Below, piece after piece: positions 31,228 to 39,350 of a DNA stretch of 64,000 nucleotides (the stretch's first letter is position 1; every line of letters begins with the position of its first letter). Source of the DNA: a virus. The position numbers and the translations under genes were made by a program. Location: IMG/VR virus record IMGVR_UViG_3300045051_000720, positions 1 to 64,000 of that record; one strand, written 5' to 3'. A model generated the notes under the pieces. It saw only the letters and a program-made list of their open reading frames with translations. It ran no database searches and was not told the origin of the DNA.

Positions 31228-34200
31228 TTAGGGGTTCGGGATAGTACCCTGACGAGAGCCATCAACATAGACCTCAACGTTAGCACCATTCCAGTTAAGC
31301 GAAATGTTATTAGAGCCTGTATACTGAATCCCATTACCTTTTACCTGAAAGGGGACCTGAAAAGTTGCTTTACCGTCAAAATTAGATGTAGTGTCTACAT
31401 CAAGGATATCGCAGTTGATGGAGCCATTCTGGCCGTTTAACGTAATAGTGCCGGCCGCCGATTCGTTAGATAATAATAGAACCCCGGGAAATTGTCCACC
31501 AATGTTCTGTGCTCCTAGGGCGACTACTAAATTATTAGACGTATTAAATGAGCGAAATAGTTTATTTCCGGCTGCCCCTAGGAACATTTCCAATCGCTCT
31601 CCAGCAGGATCTCCTACTAACGCCCCTTGAGTATTTAATACTGCGAGTGAAGATCCGGCTCCTCCAGTAAAAGCCCCACGCGCCGAGACGTTGTTAAACT
31701 CTGCATCGCCGTTTGCTCTAATTCTCCATCCCGCGCTGCCCGCGCTGAATGTACTACTTTCAAGATCGAGATTGCCAAACACAGCAGTTCCGTACGACTG
31801 GAATGAATTGACCGTCGCTTTCATGGACGCGATCTTGCCATCTGCTCCAATCTCAAATCCCCATCGCGCCTGAGCCGCACCACCAATTCCATTCACGCTA
31901 CCGGTCACTGCCGCGTCCATGTAAAGACGGGCAGTGGCATTATTACCTGTAGTGACGGTGCTGAGCTGGGTCAGATAGGCCGCATAAGCACCTCCTGACG
32001 CTGCCAATGCATCCATGATGGTACCCGCCAGCGCGTAGTTAATCGCGCCAGTTGTCACTAGCCGCGCGCTGACCGCATTGATCTGCGTAGACTGTGCGCC
32101 GCTTGCGTTGACAACAGCTGTCTGGATGGATGCATTAAGTGCAGTGCTGATCGCACCCACTCCAGTGATCGATCCACTCAGACCAATCACTGTAGTGAGA
32201 AGCGTAGATCCAGTCTGATAGAGCGCGGTTTGAAACAGGTTGAGGTCACCCGTTAGGAGGTTAAACGCGCCCGACAGCCGATCACTGATGTCATAGAAGA
32301 ACGTCCCGAACAATTGTTCGGCATTACCCGAGATGGGACCATAGATCGGAGCATTGTAATCACCGTTAGCCGCGAGCGATCCGCTATAGCCAAACGTATC
32401 GACCAGCGAGAACCACGTGTAGAAAGACCCTACCTGTGGCGCAATGTTGGCGTTTCCCGCTAGATTAGTCGAGGTGAAGTTGACATTATCGTAGGTTGGC
32501 GTGAACGATGGACTGGCATTGCACCACAGATAGATCCCACTGATATCACTCTGGGGGCGTGGTGTGATGTTGTACACAACACCGCCGTTATACCCCACGA
32601 ATCCGCTGTTCAAAGGCGGTGGAGGCTGGGGGTTGTTGACCGCAAGTCGCGCGCCTGATACCACGTTGTTAAACTCATCTACCGAATCTACCGCGAAGGT
32701 AAACCCGCGCAGGGGTTTCACGGTCGTGCCGGTGAACAGATACTGAGGATCGATATTCCACGTCGTGTTGCTCCCGCCGCTGATCGAGATGTCGGTGGAC
32801 GACAGAATCGTGCTTTCGGCGCCCAGCTTGAGCAGTCGCGCCCGGTATCCCGTTACGAACTGTGCGGTCGGCGTTTCGTTATCATTCGAATCAAGGTTAA
32901 CATGCCAGCCAAACGATGGCGAGCGGCCCATATAACCCGTGTAGCGCGCATCGCTCGGGCGAATGTAGTACATGTCTTCATTGGCCGCGATGAACACACC
33001 AGACAGTGCTGCGGTCGTACCCAACGGATTTGTGGACGCGTTGGTATAGAGGATACGGCAGAACGGAGACTGATATCCATTGGCGTTGTTAGCCGCTACT
33101 GAGAAGGTATAAACGCCGTATCGATCGGGGGTGTAGTTGATTCCTGTCGTCTGTGGTTGACCAATCAGGAAGGGTGTACCCCCAAACGACCCTGACTGGG
33201 TATAGTAGGCCACATTGGACGATGTGGACCCCGACCACGACAGGTAGAGATACGAGTAAAAGCTGTTATCCACTTCCAACCCCGTCACGCGCGTCGCGAC
33301 CAATCCGGTTGGCGGAGCGGGTGGGGTAGTATCGCCCGCGACTGGGGGATTAGTCACCACCGAGTAGTTGTTGTTGACGAGGTAGTTGACACCAGTGTTA
33401 TATTTGACCCCGAGGATCTCGATTGTCCCCTGCCGCGGCTCGGAGGTCGCCAAACATTTGTATTGCGTGGCTTGGTCAAACACCGTGACCGATGTACCAC
33501 TGGCGGTCAGAGTCCACGTCGATCCTTTGAACAGCGCGCTAGAGAAGCCGCTATTCAGCGTCAGCAATGTCGTACTGTTGGTCGGGGCGGTAGTGACCGT
33601 GCGCGTCTCGATCTGAGAGTTGCGAATCAGTCCCACCTGATTGGACCCCGTGATTCCGGTCGCATCCACCGTCGCGGGCACGATGGCGGCCATGAAATAG
33701 GTGAAACCGTTGGTGAGCTTGACGGATTTGTCCAGCGTGATCGCCTCTCGGCCCGTGCTGAAGTCCATGATCTTACCGCCCTGCTGCTGGTTGTTGCGGT
33801 AGTTGTCGTAGACGTTGAACACGTCACCCGGACGCAGGTATAATCCCTCCACATCGGTCGCGAAAGCAATGGTCTCCGTCAACAGCTGTTCAACCGTCAA
33901 TATCCAGTTGGCCGCACGGATGGCTTGCCCGCGTGAGGTGGTCGCGAAGGCAGTGATCTGCTTCTCGACATAACCGAATCGGGCGATGCCTTGGGTGTCT
34001 TCGACGCGCTCAGGGGTCGTACGAAACAGATTGTCTGGGTCCGTCCATTTGACTACGCACACTGTCGAACGCGTGTTGCGCGGCGTGTCCGAGTACGTAA
34101 ACGCACCGTTGACGACGTTGGCGTTGGAGAAATTGAACACCGGGTCGCGCAACTCGCTACCTACCGGGAAGATTCGCCCATTGGCGTAGTACAACATGCC

Positions 34201-35397
34201 GCGAAACACCGAGACGAGGTTGTTGAGCAGGGTGTAGGCATCCTGCGGCTGTTGGATAGCCACGTTGCACGTGAAGCGGGGTTCGAGGCCGCCATTGCCG
34301 TCATCCACCATCTCGTCGCAGAACTGGGCAATCTGGTACAACGTCCACTTGTCCAGCCACTCGGGACGGATGTAGCGCCCCAAACCGTACCGCTTGTTCG
34401 TGACGATGTCGTAGAAGATCCATGCGGGGTTGTCGGTCCACTTGCGCGTACTCAGCCCGCCCGTCCAGATGCCCGGATACACCGCCGCCGTGATTGTCCC
34501 ATCAACGTTATACGCAGTGGGCGTATAGCCATCCGGTACAAGCACCTCGATGCCCTTGCAATCAATCGCGCGCGTTGGGATACCGGCGAACTGGTCTGCG
34601 CTCAGTTCAATCCCCACCATAGCCGACATTGGGTATCGGTACTGGTTAGAGGACACCACCGCCATGGTATCGACATAGAGATCGTTGGCGGTGTTGACCG
34701 AGAGGATGTTGTTGTCCAATCGGCTGACGCGCACCTTCCATGAGTAAAAATCGGCTCCGGCAGGGGTCTTGGGCAGCGGGATGACGTGGGTCTTGTAGTA
34801 GGCCGACGTACACTTACCCTTGATCTCGTAAACCGTGCTGGGATTGCCATCACCATCCGGCCCGAGAATCTGGGGCGTAAACGGGCCGTTGTTGGTCGAG
34901 ATGGCAATCTCGTAGAACAAGCTGAACTGGTTGGTATTGCCGTTGGACGTGTCGACTGTGTAAAGCGCCGGGACGCGAGTAGTGACCTTCAGGCCCTCGC
35001 CATCAGGGTACTGAGTGGTATTAAACGATGCAATGACGCTCTTGGGGTAGCCAGCATTGACGTTCGGGAAGGCGGCGTTGAGCGGGGGATTTGTGACGCG
35101 GGTGTTGTACGGAAGCGGGATGAGTGCCTCGACCTTGTCAAAGCCCGTGATGGCGTACTCACCCGACGCACCGCTTTTCCAGCCAAAGCTGAAACCCTGT
35201 CCTGACAGATTGAAGTTGGGCGACCCATCGCCGTTCAGCAACGGCACCCCATCAAAATAGATGGAACACATCGGGTTCGATCCCGACACACCCGACTGCG
35301 GCCAGAATATGGGCGATGGCCCCTCCGTCACCAGATCAAGAATCTTGATCCGGGTGTTGGAGATGAGGGTATTGGGGGATTCGACGGAGCCGGCCAT
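31228..35397 (-). CDS. Tail tip attachment protein (J-like)
   Basis: 1389 residues. Position after K- and I-type genes, length and domain order match lambda gpJ-like central tip proteins. The N-terminal ~470 residues include a WxDNPAWIFYDIVTNKRYGL (residue ~320) segment highly typical of J proteins. Fibronectin-type-III-like repeats follow (residues ~650-760, e.g. PPAPPTGLVAT), then an Ala/Gly/Thr-rich trimeric stalk and a C-terminal region ending DGSRQGTIPNP. The last ~450 bases are more AT-rich than the rest, as expected for an exchanged receptor-binding tip. Confidence 0.85.
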   Translation of the reverse strand: MAGSVESPNTLISNTRIKILDLVTEGPSPIFWPQSGVSGSNPMCSIYFDGVPLLNGDGSPNFNLSGQGFSFGWKSGASGEYAITGFDKVEALIPLPYNTRVTNPPLNAAFPNVNAGYPKSVIASFNTTQYPDGEGLKVTTRVPALYTVDTSNGNTNQFSLFYEIAISTNNGPFTPQILGPDGDGNPSTVYEIKGKCTSAYYKTHVIPLPKTPAGADFYSWKVRVSRLDNNILSVNTANDLYVDTMAVVSSNQYRYPMSAMVGIELSADQFAGIPTRAIDCKGIEVLVPDGYTPTAYNVDGTITAAVYPGIWTGGLSTRKWTDNPAWIFYDIVTNKRYGLGRYIRPEWLDKWTLYQIAQFCDEMVDDGNGGLEPRFTCNVAIQQPQDAYTLLNNLVSVFRGMLYYANGRIFPVGSELRDPVFNFSNANVVNGAFTYSDTPRNTRSTVCVVKWTDPDNLFRTTPERVEDTQGIARFGYVEKQITAFATTSRGQAIRAANWILTVEQLLTETIAFATDVEGLYLRPGDVFNVYDNYRNNQQQGGKIMDFSTGREAITLDKSVKLTNGFTYFMAAIVPATVDATGITGSNQVGLIRNSQIETRTVTTAPTNSTTLLTLNSGFSSALFKGSTWTLTASGTSVTVFDQATQYKCLATSEPRQGTIEILGVKYNTGVNYLVNNNYSVVTNPPVAGDTTPPAPPTGLVATRVTGLEVDNSFYSYLYLSWSGSTSSNVAYYTQSGSFGGTPFLIGQPQTTGINYTPDRYGVYTFSVAANNANGYQSPFCRILYTNASTNPLGTTAALSGVFIAANEDMYYIRPSDARYTGYMGRSPSFGWHVNLDSNDNETPTAQFVTGYRARLLKLGAESTILSSTDISISGGSNTTWNIDPQYLFTGTTVKPLRGFTFAVDSVDEFNNVVSGARLAVNNPQPPPPLNSGFVGYNGGVVYNITPRPQSDISGIYLWCNASPSFTPTYDNVNFTSTNLAGNANIAPQVGSFYTWFSLVDTFGYSGSLAANGDYNAPIYGPISGNAEQLFGTFFYDISDRLSGAFNLLTGDLNLFQTALYQTGSTLLTTVIGLSGSITGVGAISTALNASIQTAVVNASGAQSTQINAVSARLVTTGAINYALAGTIMDALAASGGAYAAYLTQLSTVTTGNNATARLYMDAAVTGSVNGIGGAAQARWGFEIGADGKIASMKATVNSFQSYGTAVFGNLDLESSTFSAGSAGWRIRANGDAEFNNVSARGAFTGGAGSSLAVLNTQGALVGDPAGERLEMFLGAAGNKLFRSFNTSNNLVVALGAQNIGGQFPGVLLLSNESAAGTITLNGQNGSINCDILDVDTTSNFDGKATFQVPFQVKGNGIQYTGSNNISLNWNGANVEVYVDGSRQGTIPNP

Positions 35398-35400
35398 GGT

Positions 35401-36111
35401 CTAGGCGGGATTGAGGTTGGGATCAGGTTGGTATTGACTACCACCACCCGGCAATGGAGTCGTCGTTACGCCACCAGTGGTACCGGCCTCGCTGGTGCTC
35501 ACATCATTGTTCGTGGTCGTCATGCAGACGGGAATGGGCGACACCAACGCGCGGCCATAGACGAGGGGCACGCAGCCGCCCTGAGTAACCGCCCCGGCGG
35601 TACCGGGAAAGGCGGTGGACTGAGCCTGATCGGGGTTCGCGCTGGCTCCTTGCGGGGTAGGAGTCAGCATTTGGGTGATGCCACCAAGGACCAGCGAAAT
35701 ACCAAACCCCGCGATGACCGTAGTCGCGGCAGTGAATCCAGCCGTGCCGACGAAGCTCCATGTGTACGGCAACAGACCGGGGTTGATGAATGACAACGCG
35801 ATCAACGCAACGCCCGCGATGACCTTGGCCGCACCACTATTACGCCCGCGAATCGTGGGCATGAAGAAGATGGTCGAGAGGCCCGACCGGTGCGTCCCCT
35901 CGCTGGGGTCAATCACATTGGACCGTTTTTGGAGAGCGATACGATACAGCTTGTCGCGCGCGGGGCCTGTCAAGTAGCGCGTCAACGCGCCACGGGTATT
36001 GATGTCAATCGCGCGCAACGCTTCGGCAGGCGACCGCACATCAAGCTGCCATTCGGATTGGCCAATGGCCTTGCCAAGAGACCCGACGAGATGAATGGTG
36101 GTCAGTTGCAT
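35401..36111 (-). CDS. Tail assembly protein (I-like)
   Basis: 236 residues from the ATG at 36,109-36,111 (MQLTTIHLVGSLGKAIGQSE), overlapping the upstream gene by 10 bases. The N-terminus has the ubiquitin-like opening of tail assembly protein I (HLVGSLGKAIG ... VRSPAEALRAIDINTRGAL). Two hydrophobic Gly/Ala segments (VIAGVALIALSFINPGLLPY; AATTVIAGFGISLVLGGITQ) follow, then a disordered tail. It is located between the K-type peptidase and J, as in lambda. Confidence 0.75.
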   Translation of the reverse strand: MQLTTIHLVGSLGKAIGQSEWQLDVRSPAEALRAIDINTRGALTRYLTGPARDKLYRIALQKRSNVIDPSEGTHRSGLSTIFFMPTIRGRNSGAAKVIAGVALIALSFINPGLLPYTWSFVGTAGFTAATTVIAGFGISLVLGGITQMLTPTPQGASANPDQAQSTAFPGTAGAVTQGGCVPLVYGRALVSPIPVCMTTTNNDVSTSEAGTTGGVTTTPLPGGGSQYQPDPNLNPA

Positions 36112-36815
36112 TGGTAACGGAGAACCCCAACGAGCCGACGCAGCCACGCGCCGTCGATTGGATCGATGGACGAGAGGTGATGACGGCGGTGATGGAGCAT
36201 TTGGTTAGGCCCGGTCACGACCGCGAGGTGGTGGGGGTAAGCGGACCCATAGGTGCGGAACAACAGCACGTCATCCGTGACAATAGGCTGGTCTTTGGGG
36301 ACGTAGACAAAGCCCTCGTCGGCGATGTGGCGCGTGATGGCTGACTCCTCGGCGTGCTCGAAGGACTCGTCACGATCGTAGTCGGTGAGGTAGATCCCAT
36401 GGGTTTGGCGGTAGTGAAGACGAATCGTTTCGTAGCAATCCCACTGTCCCCAGATCCAGACGAGTCCCGTGGGCTCTACGCGGTATGTCTCGGGCACATA
36501 GGTAGCCCATTTGCCCGACGCCGCGCACAGATGGAGTGGCAAACACATCTCGCGCGCGGTCTCAAGGTCTGCCTCACTGAACCCCTCGTTGGTATGGCTC
36601 GATCCGCCATGGTAGATGGCGCAAACTCGCCCGAGGCCCGCGGCAGTGGCGTAATCCGATGGGTCAATCTCGAAGGAGTCGTGGGGTTCTGGACTGACAT
36701 TGCGGCATGGGAAGGCGTGAACCGAAGACTCGGTGTGATAAACCAGCCCACACACTTCCTCGCCCGGCATGGCGTGGGTGTGAGCGACAATATCGGCTTT
36801 GACGCGCGTGTTCAT
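36102..36815 (-). CDS. Tail tip peptidase (K-like: JAB + NlpC/P60)
   Basis: 237 residues from the ATG overlapping the upstream stop (ATGA). Residues ~1-95 match a JAB/JAMM domain (HTHAMPGEEVCGLVYH ... AIYHGGSSHTNEGFSEADLE), but the usual HSHP zinc ligands are replaced by YHGGSSH, so metal binding may be lost. Residues ~120-230 are an NlpC/P60 cysteine peptidase: WDCYETIRLHYRQ (catalytic Cys) and AYPHHLAVVTG plus MLHHRRHH (His). It probably opens the cell wall during DNA entry. Confidence 0.75.
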   Translation of the reverse strand: MNTRVKADIVAHTHAMPGEEVCGLVYHTESSVHAFPCRNVSPEPHDSFEIDPSDYATAAGLGRVCAIYHGGSSHTNEGFSEADLETAREMCLPLHLCAASGKWATYVPETYRVEPTGLVWIWGQWDCYETIRLHYRQTHGIYLTDYDRDESFEHAEESAITRHIADEGFVYVPKDQPIVTDDVLLFRTYGSAYPHHLAVVTGPNQMLHHRRHHLSSIDPIDGAWLRRLVGVLRYQCN

Positions 36816-37729
36816 ACGTAGCTGGCCCGACTCAAACCGGGGTAGGCCAGTAGCGGAAGCTGGGCGGGCAATGGGAAGTGGGCAGTGCATCCCAAGAGGT
36901 TGTGCGGACAGGCGTCCGCCACCCAGTTGGTTTCGTTGAACTGGGGGTTGTTGATCGCCCCTGTAGTGCCTGCCTGCCCACATACGTAGACCAATAGCTC
37001 GCCAAAAGTGAAGTCGCTCGCGCTGACGATGGTCACCCAATCGCCTACCGCATAGGTGTTACCAGCCGCCCACGTGCCGCGCGCGTTGAGGGTATATCCA
37101 TACCCAGCTGGCGCGGCGGCGGCGAAAAGCTTGCCAAAACGGTCAGACACAGGGACGCCAACATACCCGCAGGTCTCGCCATCCCGATAGACAGCCGAAC
37201 ACACCGTAGCCAAGGCGGGCCGGCGCGGGAGCTGGACGTTATCGATTTCCCAAGGCGAAGTAAGCTCCATCTCCACGACCTCGGGGGTCTCGACCACCTT
37301 GCGATTGACGAAGAAAATGTCAGGCTCATAAGCCGCGCTGGGGTCAGGCGTACCGTAGGGATTGACGTTGTTGGTAAAGTTGGCGGCATCAATGAAGCGA
37401 GCGAACACCCGCGTGCGCGTGAGTTTTGCCCCGACGAGATCACCTTGGGTCAGCAAGAACTGGCTGACGTAGCCATTGATATTGCTCGCACGCAGCTTTG
37501 GGCGAACGGGGTTACCTTTGCCATCCGTGCCCCAATCGGTTAGCTCAATCGGGAAGGCGGTATACGTAACACCGTTGAAGATGAGCGGTTGGTAAAGACC
37601 ATTCACGCCCGGATGCCAGAAATATTGGTTTCCGTTCACGCTGATATACCGTGAATCGAGCGTGAACAAATCTAAAAGACAGCCCGGGTCGGGTATGTAG
37701 CTCTGAGCGTTGGTACTAATTAAGGCCAT
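36812..37729 (-). CDS. Minor tail protein (L-like)
   Basis: 305 residues from the ATG at 37,727-37,729 (MALISTNAQSYIPDPG). The central beta domain (LRASNINGYVSQFLLTQGDL; RTRVFARFIDAANF; EVVEMELTSPWEID) and the C-terminal four-Cys region (LATVCSAVYRDGETCGYVG ... CPHNLLGCTAHF) are hallmarks of lambda gpL, whose Cys residues bind an iron-sulfur cluster. A ~60-residue insert (WAAGNTYAVGDWV ... VYVCGQAGTT) resembling a small carbohydrate-binding module splits the Cys region. The end of the neighbouring endonuclease gene overlaps the start. Confidence 0.75.
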   Translation of the reverse strand: MALISTNAQSYIPDPGCLLDLFTLDSRYISVNGNQYFWHPGVNGLYQPLIFNGVTYTAFPIELTDWGTDGKGNPVRPKLRASNINGYVSQFLLTQGDLVGAKLTRTRVFARFIDAANFTNNVNPYGTPDPSAAYEPDIFFVNRKVVETPEVVEMELTSPWEIDNVQLPRRPALATVCSAVYRDGETCGYVGVPVSDRFGKLFAAAAPAGYGYTLNARGTWAAGNTYAVGDWVTIVSASDFTFGELLVYVCGQAGTTGAINNPQFNETNWVADACPHNLLGCTAHFPLPAQLPLLAYPGLSRASYV

Positions 37730-38549
37730 GTTTTTGTTTCCACGCGTCCTGTTGACGACGATGTGACGCGTCGATAGCAACAGGATCGGTTACAAAGCTC
37801 CAACGATACCCTCCAGCGGTTTGAATTTTACCGTAGCATACGTGCCGCACGCTATCGGGGTGCAGACCGACTGATTCAGCAGCCAACCGAGGACTATCCC
37901 ACATGCGAAGGACTTGTCCATCTAAGTCATGTTGCCATACCGGGCGGGCAGCAGCGTTACCGCCGCGAGGCTTTCGTTGACGCAACTGATACGTCGCGGG
38001 ATCGTAGTTTTCTTTGAAACACCAGTGATAGCCACCTGCGGTGACGCCAACTCCACAACACACTTTGTGAATGGGTCTACCCGCAATACCAGTGGCCTGT
38101 GTTGCCAATCCAGTAGACCGATATTCGGCTATGAATACTCCTGATACGGGGTCGAGTTGAACAACTGCTCGTCCATTCTGCCCCATACATGCTTTAGATA
38201 GCTTGAGGCGCGTTTCGGAAGTATGTACAATCCCCAGACATGAGTAAGCAAGCGGGGCCACATTATACCCTATGGGGTCCCACGGTTGTAAAGTGTCTAG
38301 ATAGTGCTGCTCACGCGTGATGAGCATAGTAACGTCATCTACCCATTCGAGCACGGAAAACGTGAAATTCTCAAAGCCGTGCTTACGAATGGCTCGTGCC
38401 ATAGGTCGGTCTTCTCGACCCCCTAGCTTACGGTACTGACCGTATCGGTGGTAAAAGTTTTGCGCGCTGCCGACATAGATCTTGCCGTTCACCATGTTTG
38501 TGGCGAGGTAGACAGCGGGCTTGGAATGCTCTTGTTTCGTGGGGACCAT
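37716..38549 (-). CDS. GIY-YIG homing endonuclease with NUMOD repeats
   Basis: 277 residues. The N-terminal GIY-YIG domain is clear: AVYLATN ... KIYVGSAQNFYHRYGQY, then the conserved Arg/Glu region (RAIRKHGFENFTFSVLEWV; TREQHYLDTL). The C-terminal part has a nuclease-associated modular region (SETRLKLSKA) and two NUMOD1-like repeats (VVQLDPVSGVFIAEYRS and VWQHDLDGQVLRMWDS). It is free-standing between two minor tail genes and is the only homing gene here with a perfect late motif as its own promoter. Confidence 0.9.
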   Translation of the reverse strand: MVPTKQEHSKPAVYLATNMVNGKIYVGSAQNFYHRYGQYRKLGGREDRPMARAIRKHGFENFTFSVLEWVDDVTMLITREQHYLDTLQPWDPIGYNVAPLAYSCLGIVHTSETRLKLSKACMGQNGRAVVQLDPVSGVFIAEYRSTGLATQATGIAGRPIHKVCCGVGVTAGGYHWCFKENYDPATYQLRQRKPRGGNAAARPVWQHDLDGQVLRMWDSPRLAAESVGLHPDSVRHVCYGKIQTAGGYRWSFVTDPVAIDASHRRQQDAWKQKHGLN

Positions 38550-38587
38550 GACCTTGGACCTAGACTGAACCGGAACCTACCCTATCC

Positions 38588-38594
38588 TATACAC
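38588..38594 (-). promoter_or_regulatory. Late promoter motif GTGTATA
   Basis: Minus-strand GGGTGTATAGGATAGG, 38 bases before the GIY-YIG start. It probably also supplies L, K, I and J downstream. Confidence 0.65.
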
Positions 38595-38600
38595 CCACCG

Positions 38601-39350
38601 CTATGGAATATCCCATACTTGGCTCACTGGGACCGTCACCGCATTCAGTCCATAAGCTGTCAACCCGTGCCGTGGTGGCCCAGACACGTATTGTAAATCT
38701 GCGCGATTGTAAAGGTTACCTACTGGAAACGCCAGTTTGAACGGCGTGGCTCCTCCATAGTTTTGGAGGAAGTTGAGCATCGAGGCAATCTCCTTGTCCG
38801 ATCGCTCGGCAAACACAAGGTTCCACGCGAGGGAGTTGGAGTTGATGGTGGTCGTTTGGCGCTGTGAATAACCCTCCCCGAGCTGAGTTTTGATGACCGC
38901 CATTTCATGCGTCACGTCGGTGGTCCAGCTGGGTATCCAGTAAAATCCCGTCGTCCAGTACGGGTGTATAGGTGCTCTCACGCCGCCGGCCGTGACGACA
39001 TTCGACACGTTGAGTCCGGGGTTGAGATAATCCACATATCCCGATCCTGCCGCGAGGACCACCCCGGTATAGTTGCAACTTGGATCGGGTTGGATGCCCG
39101 AGACGACCACCACACTGCCCGGCTGGAAAAAAATCGCGCCGGTTTGGTTGAAGGTGACGCGGTTGACGTTATCGGTTCGTGACAACGTCAATGGGCTGAA
39201 CACATATTGACCCAACGGGTCCGCGCCGTAGCTGGCAATCGTCGCGTAGAAATATCGAGTGTCCGACACAGACGACCCATAGATGACATCCCACTTGGAG
39301 TAGTTGTAGTTCGCGTTCCACGAGGGAAAATTATAGGTGGTGACAGTCAT
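38601..39350 (-). CDS. Minor tail protein (M-like)
   Basis: 249 residues. Follows the tape measure with a TAATG overlap and precedes L, the lambda M position. The C-terminal half (TQLGEGYSQRQTTTINSNSL, LVFAERSDKEIASMLNFLQN, GGATPFKLAFPVG) has the pattern of gpM/DUF2460-like distal tail proteins. An additional ~100-residue beta domain precedes it (YGADPLGQYVFSPLTLSRT; PDPSCNYTGVVLAAGSGYVD). Confidence 0.7.
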   Translation of the reverse strand: MTVTTYNFPSWNANYNYSKWDVIYGSSVSDTRYFYATIASYGADPLGQYVFSPLTLSRTDNVNRVTFNQTGAIFFQPGSVVVVSGIQPDPSCNYTGVVLAAGSGYVDYLNPGLNVSNVVTAGGVRAPIHPYWTTGFYWIPSWTTDVTHEMAVIKTQLGEGYSQRQTTTINSNSLAWNLVFAERSDKEIASMLNFLQNYGGATPFKLAFPVGNLYNRADLQYVSGPPRHGLTAYGLNAVTVPVSQVWDIP

